This document shows, piece by piece, positions 35,790 through 44,417 of a stretch of 62,279 nucleotides of DNA. A program made the position numbers and the translations under genes. Source of the stretch: Pantoea piersonii (GTDB taxonomy: Bacteria; Pseudomonadota; Gammaproteobacteria; Enterobacterales; Enterobacteriaceae); NCBI RefSeq assembly GCF_003612015.1, contig NZ_RARB01000013.1:1-62279 (forward strand), given 5' to 3'. Each line of letters starts with the position of its first letter. Position 1 is the first letter of the stretch. Below the pieces are notes generated by a model. The model saw only the letters and a list, made by a program, of their open reading frames with translations. It had not been told where the DNA came from and searched no databases.

Positions 35790-36539
35790 TCAGGGCAGGG
35801 CGACGCGCGTCACCGCCACGCCCTGTTCCTCTAACTGCGTCAGCGCTTCCGCGCTCAGCCCGCTATCGGTAATGACCCGCGTCACCTGATACCCCGACGA
35901 CAGAGGGTAGGGATGGATCTGGCCGAATTTCGACGAGTCGGTCAGTGCCCAGGTGGGCACACGCTTCGCCATCACCGCGTCCAACACATCGCAGCGCAGC
36001 ATGTTGCGGCCGGTAAAGCCGGTTTCCGCCTGCCAGCCGTCAACGCCGATAAAGGCCTTATGGAAATGGATTTGCTGAATGCAGTAGCGCGTCAGCGGAC
36101 CAACCATCGACTGACTGCTTTTCTGCAATAGCCCGCCCGGCACAATGACCTCACACGCTGCGTCTTTCAGCAGGTGAGCGATAAAATGGCTGACGGTAAT
36201 TACCGTAAGGTCGGCGCGATCGGCCAGCAGGCGCGCCAGCAGCGCGTTACTGCTGCCGCCCTCGATAAAAACCGCCTCGCCGCTTTCAATCAGACCTGCG
36301 GCATGGCTGGCGAGCGCCTGTTTGAGCTCATAATGCGTATGCATACGCATGCCTACGTTATCGCTGTCCAGCGCCATTGCGGAACCGTGGACGCGACGCA
36401 GAAAATAGTCGCGCTCCAGCAGGTTTAGATCCTGACGAATGGTGACCTCAGAGACGCCGGTCAGCTGGGCCAGTTCGCTGACCGTCACGCTGCCGCGCGT
36501 ATTAACGAGCTGAATAATCTGTTGATGACGAGCGTTCAT
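35790..36539 (-). CDS. yciT: DeoR family transcriptional regulator (YciT-like)
   Basis: A 249-residue DeoR regulator. The winged HTH (V-S-E-L-A-Q-L-T-G-V-S-E-V-T-I-R-Q-D-L) precedes a sugar-phosphate-type sensor domain with I-E-G-G-S-S-N-A-L-L and F-I-G-V-D-G. Length and sequence agree closely with E. coli YciT as recalled, whose reported roles concern envelope and osmotic stress. No sugar operon adjoins it. Its target here is unknown. Confidence 0.82.
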   Translation of the reverse strand: MNARHQQIIQLVNTRGSVTVSELAQLTGVSEVTIRQDLNLLERDYFLRRVHGSAMALDSDNVGMRMHTHYELKQALASHAAGLIESGEAVFIEGGSSNALLARLLADRADLTVITVSHFIAHLLKDAACEVIVPGGLLQKSSQSMVGPLTRYCIQQIHFHKAFIGVDGWQAETGFTGRNMLRCDVLDAVMAKRVPTWALTDSSKFGQIHPYPLSSGYQVTRVITDSGLSAEALTQLEEQGVAVTRVALP

Positions 36540-36614
36540 GCGTGCCGTTTATCGGAAAAGTGTGGCGCCAGTGTAGCAGAGAGGCGCCGCGCAGGGGACG
36601 CTGCGCGGCAATGT

Positions 36615-37877
36615 TCAGGCTAAACCGAGTGCGCGGCGGCCGTTATCGTTCAGATCGGCAAGGGTAAAGCGATCGCGCCAGCCTGTTTCGTAATCCTCCG
36701 GCGGAAAATCGGCAGGCGACCGACCCAGCGACAGCGCCTCAGCCACCTGCTGCGCGCAGGCGCGATTTTTCGCGCACACTGGCGCGGCGGGAATGTACAT
36801 GACATTTCCCCAGCCCTGCTGATTGTCCACCGGCGCGACGGAGTGGATCACATCGCAGTGCCACCACACCGAGTCGCCTGCCTCCAGCGGCGGGATGGAG
36901 CAGAGACCGTCGATAAGGTGGGGATGCCACTTCTCGCTGACGGGCAGGACTTTACCTGGCGCAACGCCGCACAGTTCATCGTCCGGCACGTCGTCGAGCA
37001 ACGGACGCAGCAGAATATAGGCCCTCGCTTCCGGTACCGGCACCACATGCAGCAGACCCTGTCCGGCAAGCATATCTGACAGCGCTGTCCATCCCTGAAA
37101 CGTGCGAAACGCAGAACATTTGGTGGTATCCGGCACGTCATACTCGTTCACTTCAGTGCGCCACGCCGCATCCCAGGGATCGTAAGCATCTATATCGCCG
37201 TGAAAAATGGCGGCAAATACCTGTTGATAAGCGGGCAGCAGCCAGCGCTCCAGCGCGCCGGAATCAGTATGCGCGCCCAGTCCCTTAGAGGTCGTGCCCG
37301 GCGGACGACGGCGGATACGGTCGGGATAGATAATGCTGACGTCAGGATCGAACCATTGCTTGCCGTGTGAGGAGAAACGCCACAGACGGTTGAGAAAAGA
37401 CTGAACCTGCGCGGTGGCGTCGCTTTGGCGCGCCTGCATTTGCGCCTGTGACCAGTAGATCGGGTAAATCTCCGGGCGTGACGCCTCCAGGCTGCCAAAG
37501 AAATTATCGCCCGGACCGCGATACTGCGCGTCGAAATCATTCAGATCGAGATAATCCAGCAGCGATCTGTCCCACGCCAGCGCCTGCTCGCGCGGAAACT
37601 GCTGCTTAACCACTACGCAGCCGCGTCGCTTTATCCGCGCCAGGGTTTCACTTGAAACCTGCCCTTTTGCGATTGCGTCCTGCGTGACAACGGGCCAGGC
37701 GGTGCCGTAATGCTTTTCCTCTGCTTTTGCTTCCGCAATCGCGCTGGTGATACGTTGGCTAATCCGGGCGAAAAGCCCCTCGACATCGCCAATTTGCTGA
37801 CGGATCTGTTGTTTAAAGGTGCGAATGGCTGCGCTGATATCCTCGGGCAGCGGCGTAGCCTGTGTATGTAGGGTCAT
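36615..37877 (-). CDS. ybiU: DUF1479 protein, YbiU family
   Basis: A 420-residue protein almost colinear with E. coli YbiU (421 residues). DUF1479 proteins have the fold of 2-oxoglutarate/Fe(II) oxygenases. Here G-A-H-T-D-S-G-A-L-E and W-H-C-D-V-I-H-S-V-A-P look like the H-x-D and distal His of the metal site. No reaction is established. I chose ATG 37877 because GGAGG lies 6 bases upstream and the length then fits. The ybiV-like gene diverges from it; the two are also neighbours in E. coli. Confidence 0.88.
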   Translation of the reverse strand: MTLHTQATPLPEDISAAIRTFKQQIRQQIGDVEGLFARISQRITSAIAEAKAEEKHYGTAWPVVTQDAIAKGQVSSETLARIKRRGCVVVKQQFPREQALAWDRSLLDYLDLNDFDAQYRGPGDNFFGSLEASRPEIYPIYWSQAQMQARQSDATAQVQSFLNRLWRFSSHGKQWFDPDVSIIYPDRIRRRPPGTTSKGLGAHTDSGALERWLLPAYQQVFAAIFHGDIDAYDPWDAAWRTEVNEYDVPDTTKCSAFRTFQGWTALSDMLAGQGLLHVVPVPEARAYILLRPLLDDVPDDELCGVAPGKVLPVSEKWHPHLIDGLCSIPPLEAGDSVWWHCDVIHSVAPVDNQQGWGNVMYIPAAPVCAKNRACAQQVAEALSLGRSPADFPPEDYETGWRDRFTLADLNDNGRRALGLA

Positions 37878-38121
37878 TCTGGCCTCCGCGGGCGGGTAAG
37901 TGTTTTTCATTTGTAAATATAATGTGCTTCGTTCGTAAGTTTAGGCGCAGCTGTTGCCTGTAAGCAACTCCCCGGTACGTGATCGCGAACACACTCTGTC
38001 AGGAAAGCTCCGAAAGCCCTGAACATTCTTATTATTCGAATTTTCATTAATCCACACTGCGGGTAAGCTTTAGCTATTAAGTGGGCATCACTGAAACAAC
38101 AGCCTCAGCAAGGAGATGACT

Positions 38122-38943
38122 ATGGCGGTAAAGATGATCGCGGTGGATATGGATGGCACCTTTCTCGACGATAACAAGGAGTACAATGCTCAGCGATTTT
38201 TGCGGCAGTACACGCTGTTAAAAGAGAGAGGCATTCGTTTCGTGGTCGCCAGCGGCAATCAGTATTACCAGCTGCAGCGTTATTTTCCTGAAATCAAGGA
38301 TGAAATCGCTTTTGTAGCGGAAAACGGCGCCTGGGTTTCGGACAGCAATGAAGAGATTTTCTGCGGTGAACTGGCGCAGTCGCGCGTGCATCAGGTGCTG
38401 GATATTCTTGCTAAAGAACCCGATATCAGCACAGTCGTTTGCGGACGTAATGGCGCGTATATCCACTCTTCCGCCCCCGAGGAGGTTGTCAGCCTGCTCT
38501 CTAACCACTATGCCCGGCTGGAAAAACGCGACGATCTCTACACTATCGACGACACCATCTTTAAGTTCTCCCTGAACCTGGCGCATGAAGGCGTCGATGC
38601 GCTGCTGGAACGACTGCATAATCAGCTGGGTGAAATCGAGAACATCATGCATCCGGTCTCGAGCGGCTATGGCTTTATCGATCTGATTATCCCTGGCTGT
38701 CATAAAGCGCACGGCATCGCGTTGCTTCAGGAAAAATGGGGCATCAGCGATTGCGAAGTCGTCGCTATTGGCGACAGCGCCAATGACCTTGAAATGCTGC
38801 GCCAGGCCTGCTTCAGCTTTGCCATGGCGAATGCCGTAGAGCCGGTACGCGCCGTAGCGCGCTATAAAACGGAGAGTAACAACGACGACGGCGCGTTAAA
38901 CGTTATCGCCCGCGTACTGGCGCGAGAATTCCCGTTCGGCTAA
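38122..38943 (+). CDS. ybiV: HAD-superfamily sugar phosphatase (YbiV/SupH type)
   Basis: A 273-residue Cof-type HAD phosphatase. The nucleophile motif D-M-D-G-T is at residues 9-13, and later I-G-D-S-A-N-D-L-E-M-L binds Mg2+. E. coli YbiV hydrolyses sugar phosphates such as erythrose 4-phosphate and ribose 5-phosphate. I chose ATG 38122 because AAGGAG is 6 bases away from it, but directly abuts the ATG at 38116. It diverges from the ybiU-like gene. Confidence 0.88.
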   Translation: MAVKMIAVDMDGTFLDDNKEYNAQRFLRQYTLLKERGIRFVVASGNQYYQLQRYFPEIKDEIAFVAENGAWVSDSNEEIFCGELAQSRVHQVLDILAKEPDISTVVCGRNGAYIHSSAPEEVVSLLSNHYARLEKRDDLYTIDDTIFKFSLNLAHEGVDALLERLHNQLGEIENIMHPVSSGYGFIDLIIPGCHKAHGIALLQEKWGISDCEVVAIGDSANDLEMLRQACFSFAMANAVEPVRAVARYKTESNNDDGALNVIARVLAREFPFG

Positions 38944-38954
38944 ACCGCTGCTTG

Positions 38955-38976
38955 CCCCGGATGCAACCATCCGGGG
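38955..38976. terminator. Hairpin between the ybiV-like and hxlR genes
   Basis: Perfect nine-base arms CCCCGGATG and CATCCGGGG, loop CAAC, between two convergent stops. No T tract, so possibly a weak bidirectional terminator. Confidence 0.45.
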
Positions 38977-38986
38977 TAACCTGCTG

Positions 38987-39379
38987 TTAACTCTCCTGCT
39001 GTTTCGCCCGCTGAAGACACTGTTCCATCTCATCCAGCGCGACCTGATTCTCCAGCCCCCACTGATACATCTGCTCGATCGGCTCGGCAAAGATTTTACC
39101 CAGCGGTGTCAGCGTATATTCAACCTTAGGCGGCACGACTTCAAATACCTGGCGCGACACCAGCCCGCGCTGTTCCAGCTCTCGCAGCGTCTGCACCAGC
39201 ATTTTTTTGGAAATGCCCTGCAGGCTGCGCTGCAGTTCTCCCGTGCGTGCGCGATGCGCTGGCCAGTGATAGAGGGCGTGAAGCACCATCGTGCTCCACT
39301 TTACGGCAAACAGATCCAGTAGCCGACGCGGCGGCGAATCCGCAAAGAACATCAGCTTTCCGTCAACCCAGGCTGGCAT
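38987..39379 (-). CDS. HxlR family transcriptional regulator
   Basis: A 130-residue winged-helix protein of the HxlR type, with T-G-E-L-Q-R-S-L-Q-G-I-S-K-K-M-L-V-Q-T-L-R-E-L and a V-P-P-K-V-E-Y-T-L-T wing. The family includes sensors of aldehydes, quinones and oxidants (YodB, HypR) that control a divergent reductase. It diverges from an alcohol dehydrogenase gene 110 bases away, exactly that layout. No conserved N-terminal cysteine stands out, so the signal is unclear. Confidence 0.88.
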   Translation of the reverse strand: MPAWVDGKLMFFADSPPRRLLDLFAVKWSTMVLHALYHWPAHRARTGELQRSLQGISKKMLVQTLRELEQRGLVSRQVFEVVPPKVEYTLTPLGKIFAEPIEQMYQWGLENQVALDEMEQCLQRAKQQES

Positions 39380-39488
39380 AACGAATTATCCCGATGGTAA
39401 CCAAAAGGTAACTACTACCAATAAGGTTCCCTGCTGTCTATAGTGGGCCGCTTTCTTTGCCGCTTCAGGCAGCCATCAGGAGGAACAT

Positions 39489-40538
39489 ATGAAAATTAAC
39501 GCACTGGTCGCACAACAGGCGACGCAACCGCTGGCGGCGGGCCAGGTTGAACTGCGCGAGCTGCAACCGGACGACGTTAAGATCGCCATCATTTACTGCG
39601 GCGTCTGCCATTCCGATCTGCATATGGCGCGCAATGAGTGGGGCGTCAGTCGCTATCCACTGGTGCCGGGCCATGAGATTGTCGGGCGCGTTGAAGCCAC
39701 CGGCGCGAAGGTAACGACGTTCAAGACGGGCGATATTGTCGGCGTCGGCGTAATGGTGGACTCCTGCGGTCACTGCTATTTTTGCCAGCAGCAGGAAGAG
39801 CAGTACTGTGAAGCGGGCTTCACGCCGACCTATAACGGAACGGATAAATATACCGGCGGCACGACCTTCGGCGGCTATGTTCAGCATGTGATTACCGATC
39901 AGCATTTTGTGGTTTCTGTCCCGCAGAACCTCGATCTGAAAGCCGTTGCGCCGTTGCTGTGCGCGGGCGTAACCGTCTGGTCGCCGCTGCGTCACTACAA
40001 CGTAAAGCCGGGCGATAAAGTGGGCGTTATTGGTCTGGGCGGGCTGGGACATATGGCGGTTAAGCTGGCCAGCGCGCTGGGAGCGGAGGTGACGCTGTTT
40101 ACCACTTCACCGGAAAAAGGCGAAGATGCGCGCCGTCTGGGCGCCAGTCGGGTTGTGGTCTCTCGCGATGCGCAACAGATGGCGGCCTGTCAGACCTCGC
40201 TGGATATTATCCTCGACTGTGTCGCCGCGCCGCACGACCTTGATCCTTATCTGGCGACGCTGAAAACTAATGGTCAGCTGGTGCTGGTGGGCATTCCCGA
40301 CCAGCCGCATCCCGCGCCAAACGTCACGCCGATGGTATTTCGCCGCCTGAGCATTAGCGGTACCTCAATCGGCAGCATCCGGGAAACGCAGGAAATGCTC
40401 GATTTCTGTGGTCAGCACAATATCACTGCCGATGTCGAAATGATTGCGGGCGACGAGATTGAAACGGCTTTCGCCCGGATGTTAAAAGGCGATGTGAAGT
40501 ATCGCTTTGTCATCGACATGGAAAAAACGCACTGGTAA
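39489..40538 (+). CDS. NADP(H)-dependent zinc alcohol dehydrogenase (YahK/CAD type)
   Basis: A 349-residue dehydrogenase, the same length as E. coli YahK. The catalytic zinc cysteine is in C-G-V-C-H-S-D-L-H, followed by G-H-E-I-V-G. The structural zinc loop is C-G-H-C-Y-F-C-x7-C, and the cofactor site is G-L-G-G-L-G-H-M. Such enzymes reduce a wide range of aldehydes to alcohols. CAGGAGG lies 6-7 bases upstream. It is divergent from HxlR, so aldehyde-induced detoxification is likely. A terminator follows at once. Confidence 0.9.
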   Translation: MKINALVAQQATQPLAAGQVELRELQPDDVKIAIIYCGVCHSDLHMARNEWGVSRYPLVPGHEIVGRVEATGAKVTTFKTGDIVGVGVMVDSCGHCYFCQQQEEQYCEAGFTPTYNGTDKYTGGTTFGGYVQHVITDQHFVVSVPQNLDLKAVAPLLCAGVTVWSPLRHYNVKPGDKVGVIGLGGLGHMAVKLASALGAEVTLFTTSPEKGEDARRLGASRVVVSRDAQQMAACQTSLDIILDCVAAPHDLDPYLATLKTNGQLVLVGIPDQPHPAPNVTPMVFRRLSISGTSIGSIRETQEMLDFCGQHNITADVEMIAGDEIETAFARMLKGDVKYRFVIDMEKTHW

Positions 40539-40545
40539 CAGCAAA

Positions 40546-40575
40546 AAGGGGCTTAATGATAAGCCCCTTGATTTT
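40546..40575 (+). terminator. Rho-independent terminator after the alcohol dehydrogenase gene
   Basis: Arms AAGGGGCTTA and TAAGCCCCTT, loop ATGA, then GATTTT. Confidence 0.8.
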
Positions 40576-40580
40576 CAAGC

Positions 40581-40600
40581 ATTTCAGCCTGAAATCGCCA
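40581..40600 (+). promoter_or_regulatory. parS: parS-like site 3, remote from parAB
   Basis: ATTTCAGCCTGAAATCGCCA, a perfect box A palindrome with box B TCGCCA, same orientation as sites 1 and 2 but 11.4 kb after parB. Iterons begin 63 bases further on. Confidence 0.78.
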
Positions 40601-40662
40601 GTTAAGCCTGGCGCTAATCTTCTTCTCACCACTTCTCTCTGTCCCTGCACTGATACGTTCTG

Positions 40663-40885
40663 GCTGATTACAGTGAATGTTTCACCCCTGGCTGATTTGA
40701 TCATATTTCATGCGGAGAATGCTCGCCGCATAAACAATCAGGCTTCCAGGGCGCATGTAACAAAGGCGAGAGTGGAGATTGATTGTAATCAGCAAGGCTG
40801 TACGCCGTCGGAAAAGAATAAACCTGCAAACATTCACTGTAATCAGCAGTGCCCACTGTACACAGGGCCGTTCACTGTAGTGAGT
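40663..40885. repeat. Second, remote iteron cluster
   Basis: GCTGATTACAGTGAA (40663, inverted) is followed by direct copies: TTGATTGTAATCAGC (40779, degenerate), TTCACTGTAATCAGC (40833) and TTCACTGTAGTGAGT (40871). A decayed CCCACTGTACACAGG lies near 40852. These are RepA-type sites 15 kb after repA. Confidence 0.8.
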
Positions 40886-41054
40886 AGAGCAGCCAGAACG
40901 CGCCTCAGGTTTTATCTCCGCTTTGCCCCGTAAAGTCTGGAGACGTCGCAGAGCCTCCATCAGGTAACGCAGGCGCGCATGGACAGCGGCAGAGAATGAC
41001 ATCGCATAACGGCATCGGTAAAGTCAGACTGTCGTTTTTAAAAGGGAGGAGTAA

Positions 41055-41381
41055 ATGGAAAAGCTGTTTGTCTATGGCACCTTATGTCCGGGGCGTTCGA
41101 ACGCCCATATGCTCGAAAGTATTGGCGGCGAGTGGCTGGCGGGAACGGTAAAGGGCATCCTGCATGAATCGGGCTGGGGCGCAGCCCAGGGCTTTCCGGC
41201 GATTCAGCTGGACAGGCAGGGATCGCCCGTACGTAGTTATCTTTTTCAGTCTGCTGATCTGTCGCAGCACTGGCCCATGCTGGATGAATTTGAAGCAGGT
41301 TACGACCGTGTGCCTGTTACAGTGAACACTGACAATGGCGAGCGGGTCACTGCCTGGATTTACCAGATCCAGCCCGCCTGA
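41055..41381 (+). CDS. Gamma-glutamylcyclotransferase family protein (YtfP type)
   Basis: A 108-residue protein with the family's V-Y-G-T-L-C-P-G loop at residues 6-13 and the acidic L-D-E-F-E-A-G-Y, where E80 corresponds to the catalytic glutamate. Related enzymes cyclise gamma-glutamylamines to 5-oxoproline; bacterial YtfP-type proteins have no settled substrate. GGGAGG precedes the start. The coding sequence contains G-T-T-A-C-A-G-T-G-A-A (near 41316), close to an iteron, perhaps by chance. Confidence 0.83.
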   Translation: MEKLFVYGTLCPGRSNAHMLESIGGEWLAGTVKGILHESGWGAAQGFPAIQLDRQGSPVRSYLFQSADLSQHWPMLDEFEAGYDRVPVTVNTDNGERVTAWIYQIQPA

Positions 41382-41635
41382 GAAAAAGGTGCCAGTGAGG
41401 ATTGCTGGCACAACAGCAGCTTATCTGCCGCTTCGTCTAAAGCCCCGCCTGACAAAATATTTACGAAATAGTGGCAAGAGCTTCTTTCTCTGACTAATTT
41501 TTTAATCGTCCTGTTAACACTTTATTTACGTTCGCATCACTGGTGCGGCGCTTTTTACCTGCGCGCCTCTTAGTGAGCGCATCTGTCGTTAAATACTGCG
41601 GCCAGGCGAGCAACGCCTGGCGATTTCCGGAGTCG

Positions 41636-43618
41636 ATGATGAAAATCCCTAAAGACGCGCGTTCTCTCGCTGCCATCACTGCCCTTGGCGCTTTACTGGC
41701 GCCGCTGCCGGCGCTGGCGTGGGACAGTCTTACCGTGTTTGGCGACAGCCTTAGCGACAGTGGCAATATTGGCCGTTTTACCTGGGATGGCGGGCAGCAT
41801 CAGCTTTATGACGAGATTCTTGCTTCGCAACTGGGCCTGGATTTACAGCGTTCGACGCTGGGCGGCAGCAATTATGCACAGGGCGGCGCGACATCACGGC
41901 ACCGTCTCGATCCTACCCTTAACACTGAAGATCAGCTCACGGGCTATCTGAATTCGACCGGCGGACGCGCCGACAGCAATGGGCTTTATATTCACTGGGT
42001 GGGCGCAAACGATGTCGCCGTCGCCGTCACCAACCCGTTCACCGCAGCCGATACGCTGGCTACCAGCGCAGCGGCGTCGACGGCGCAGGTCAAAACGCTG
42101 CTGGATGCGGGCGCAGGCGCGGTAATCGTGCCAACCACGCCGCAGCTGGGCGAAACACCCTATATGATTTTAACGGTGCTGAGAGTGCTCGGGTCGGCCT
42201 CAAGTGCGGCAACGGCTGCCGCCTTTCAGTCGCTGGACAGCGCCGCGACGCCCGATGCCGCGTCACGCCAGCAGGCGGTGCGAAACGCTTTCACTCAGGC
42301 AGCGGCGCAGGTTTCATCTGTACCCGCCGTACGCGATGCGTTGGCGGAACAGCTCTATCGCGCCTGGCAGGCGTTGAGCACGGAGGTTTCTTCGCTGACG
42401 GCTGGCTACAATCAGCAGGAAGAGCAGGGACTGGCGGCGCTCAGCGGCAATATCGTGCGCGTCGATATCGCCGGTTTATTCAATGAGGTGATTGCCGATC
42501 CGACCCGTTACGGGCTGACCAACACTATCGGCATGGCCTGTCCGGTTGGCACAGCAGCGGATGACTGCGTTTCTACTGCAGCTGGCTTCTCCAGCGAGCA
42601 GGCGTATTTGTTTGCCGATCGACTCCATCCCAGCCCCGCTGTACACGCCATGATAGCGGACTACATCCAGTCGATTCTGGATGCGCCCCTGCAGGTTGCC
42701 GCCCTGTCGCAGGCGCCGCAAATGATGGCGCGCGATATGCAAAACACGCTGGACGGCCATCTGCAACAGCAGCGGCACCAGGACAGCAGCGTAGGCCAGC
42801 TCTCGGTATTCGGCGGCTATGCCGGTCAGCATGTGGATTATAAAGGCGACGCTTTCTACAACGGCGATGCCACTACTGCCAGCTTTACGCTGGGTCTGGG
42901 TTATCAGCTAACGGACAACTGGCAGACCGGCGTGCTTTTCTCCAATACCAACCAGCGGCAGGAGCCTTCCTCACGCTACGATTACCGGCTGCGCGGCAAT
43001 CTGGTGGCGCTCTACAGCCAGCTTGAGCTGGGCGATCAGGCGTGGATCAATGCGGATCTTCACTATGCCGATCTCGATTTTGACGACATTCAGCGCGACG
43101 TGAAGATTGGCCCGGCAACCCGCACCGAGCAGGGCAACACCGGCGGTAAGCTGCTCGGCATGCGCGTACAAACCGGATGGGATCTGCCGCTCAGCGCGCA
43201 TATCACTACCGGCCCGGTTGCCAGCTATGCGCTCGATTATGGCCGCATCGGCGGCTACCGCGAACAGGGCAACACCAGTACCTCGATGCGTTACAGCGAC
43301 CAGACCAGCCACTCGCAAATCGGCGCTATCGGCTGGCGTATTGATACGCAACAGTGGCCGGTCAATCCCTGGGCGCAGGTGAGTTACAACCATCAGTTTG
43401 GCGACACCGACTCGACGGTCACCGCAGGTCTGAAATCGACCCGCACCGCGTTCAGCCGCACCACTGGCGCGCGCGACAGTAACTGGCTGGACGCCACCGT
43501 TGGTGCCAACGTGCCGCTGGGCGAAACGGTAAATGCTTTCGCTGGCGTGTCAGCCATTGGCGGCAACCGCGACGCGCATCAGATCAGCTGGAATATCGGC
43601 GTGAACGCGACCTTTTAA
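41636..43618 (+). CDS. Autotransporter GDSL esterase/lipase (EstA/ApeE type)
   Basis: A 660-residue secreted esterase. A signal peptide (residues 1-28, ending L-P-A-L-A) precedes a GDSL passenger with nucleophile Ser38 in G-D-S-L-S-D-S-G-N and the D328-x-x-H331 pair in F-A-D-R-L-H-P-S. A C-terminal autotransporter beta-barrel follows (about 400-660) and ends in Phe, as outer-membrane barrels do. The enzyme domain should face outward on the outer membrane and hydrolyse fatty-acid or aryl esters. I chose ATG 41636 (next ATG 41639) as the signal peptide begins there and CCGGAG precedes it. Confidence 0.92.
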   Translation: MMKIPKDARSLAAITALGALLAPLPALAWDSLTVFGDSLSDSGNIGRFTWDGGQHQLYDEILASQLGLDLQRSTLGGSNYAQGGATSRHRLDPTLNTEDQLTGYLNSTGGRADSNGLYIHWVGANDVAVAVTNPFTAADTLATSAAASTAQVKTLLDAGAGAVIVPTTPQLGETPYMILTVLRVLGSASSAATAAAFQSLDSAATPDAASRQQAVRNAFTQAAAQVSSVPAVRDALAEQLYRAWQALSTEVSSLTAGYNQQEEQGLAALSGNIVRVDIAGLFNEVIADPTRYGLTNTIGMACPVGTAADDCVSTAAGFSSEQAYLFADRLHPSPAVHAMIADYIQSILDAPLQVAALSQAPQMMARDMQNTLDGHLQQQRHQDSSVGQLSVFGGYAGQHVDYKGDAFYNGDATTASFTLGLGYQLTDNWQTGVLFSNTNQRQEPSSRYDYRLRGNLVALYSQLELGDQAWINADLHYADLDFDDIQRDVKIGPATRTEQGNTGGKLLGMRVQTGWDLPLSAHITTGPVASYALDYGRIGGYREQGNTSTSMRYSDQTSHSQIGAIGWRIDTQQWPVNPWAQVSYNHQFGDTDSTVTAGLKSTRTAFSRTTGARDSNWLDATVGANVPLGETVNAFAGVSAIGGNRDAHQISWNIGVNATF

Positions 43619-43928
43619 TTCGCGCAGGGCCAGCCATAGCGTGCTGGCCCTGATATAAACGGGCAACAGCAATACCATTTGCTGATTTAACTGGCGGAGA
43701 CTGTCAGAGGGGGTTAATTATTTAAATTGTGATGTGGCCAGAAAAGTTTTTTATAGCGGAAAGGTAGTTGACTGAAGCGCGTAACCTTTATTGCGTGCGC
43801 AGATATAACCGATAATGTAGAGGCAAAAAATATGCGCCAGGCTGTATAACCCGGCGCAGTCGATAGCGGTTTTATTAACGCTATGCAGTGCTCATCTCTC
43901 CTGAGAAACCTGTGTTCAGGTAAGAGAG
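43619..43928. other. Intergenic region, hairpin only
   Basis: About 310 bases between the convergent autotransporter and KGG genes. Apart from the GC-rich hairpin at its start I see nothing. Confidence 0.4.
43625..43652 (+). terminator. Hairpin after the autotransporter gene
   Basis: Ten-base perfect arms CAGGGCCAGC and GCTGGCCCTG, 6 bases after the stop. No T tract follows, so termination is uncertain. Confidence 0.5.
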
Positions 43929-44096
43929 TTATGAGCCTCGGCGGCTGTTCTGCCCGCCTTTTTTACCCGCTTCGGATGCTTTCTCACGGTCGTTTTTGAA
44001 GTTACCACCGCTGTGCTGTCCGCCTTTGCGGCCAGCTTCTGACGCTCTTTCACGATCTTCAGCAAAGTTACCTGATCCGCCTCGATGTTGAGCCAT
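43929..44096 (-). CDS. KGG-repeat stress protein (YciG/YmdF type)
   Basis: A 55-residue very hydrophilic protein with two tandem KGG motifs: A-S-E-A-G-R-K-G-G-Q at residues 18-27 and A-S-E-A-G-K-K-G-G-Q at 40-49, each after G-N-F and D-R-E. This is the con-10/GsiB-like family (YciG, YmdF), typically made under general stress and in stationary phase. GAGG lies 7 bases before the ATG. Longer readings in another frame here are shadows. It is a single gene near the GH15/YghA group. Molecular function is unknown. Confidence 0.88.
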   Translation of the reverse strand: MAQHRGGSGNFAEDRERASEAGRKGGQHSGGNFKNDREKASEAGKKGGQNSRRGS

Positions 44097-44417
44097 AATG
44101 GGTCCTCTTCATGAGTTGAAAATAACACAGCCGGTCTGTAGGCTGCGTGCGTCTTACACCTTAAAGATTAGAACCCTTGTTATATTCTGCAAGCGGTGCG
44201 GTAAAAGGGCAGGCTGCGAAATTTAACAAGGCAGCAATAATTCAGGCGAGCAGAAGCGGCTGGAAATAAAAGGGAATATTGCAAAAATTGTATCGCAATA
44301 ATAACCTTGTACAGGTTGTAGCAGGGAAATAAAAAGAGGGTTTATTGCCGCGGCGGGGGATTCAGACTATTCCTGGCAATAAAAACAGCCGCGCCGAAGC
44401 GCGGTCTGACAGAACGT
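44097..44417. other. Intergenic region with terminator
   Basis: About 320 bases upstream of the KGG gene. It should hold that gene's promoter and it ends with the terminator of the VOC gene. No ORF is seen. Confidence 0.4.
44380..44405 (-). terminator. Rho-independent terminator after the VOC gene
   Basis: On the minus strand, six-base GC arms CCGCGC and GCGCGG with a TTCG tetraloop are followed by CTGTTTTTATTG. It closes the GH15-VOC operon. Confidence 0.85.

Larger units (their letters stand above)
40539..41054. other. Remote parS/iteron locus
   Basis: About 515 bases with no gene, holding a terminator, one parS-like site and four or five iterons. Neither a rep gene nor its remnant is visible. 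Confidence 0.65.

Noticed and set aside
44102..44128. 70-codon reading over the KGG gene from 44128
   Set aside because: It is a shadow frame: the alternative frame gives two perfect KGG motifs and a ribosome site.
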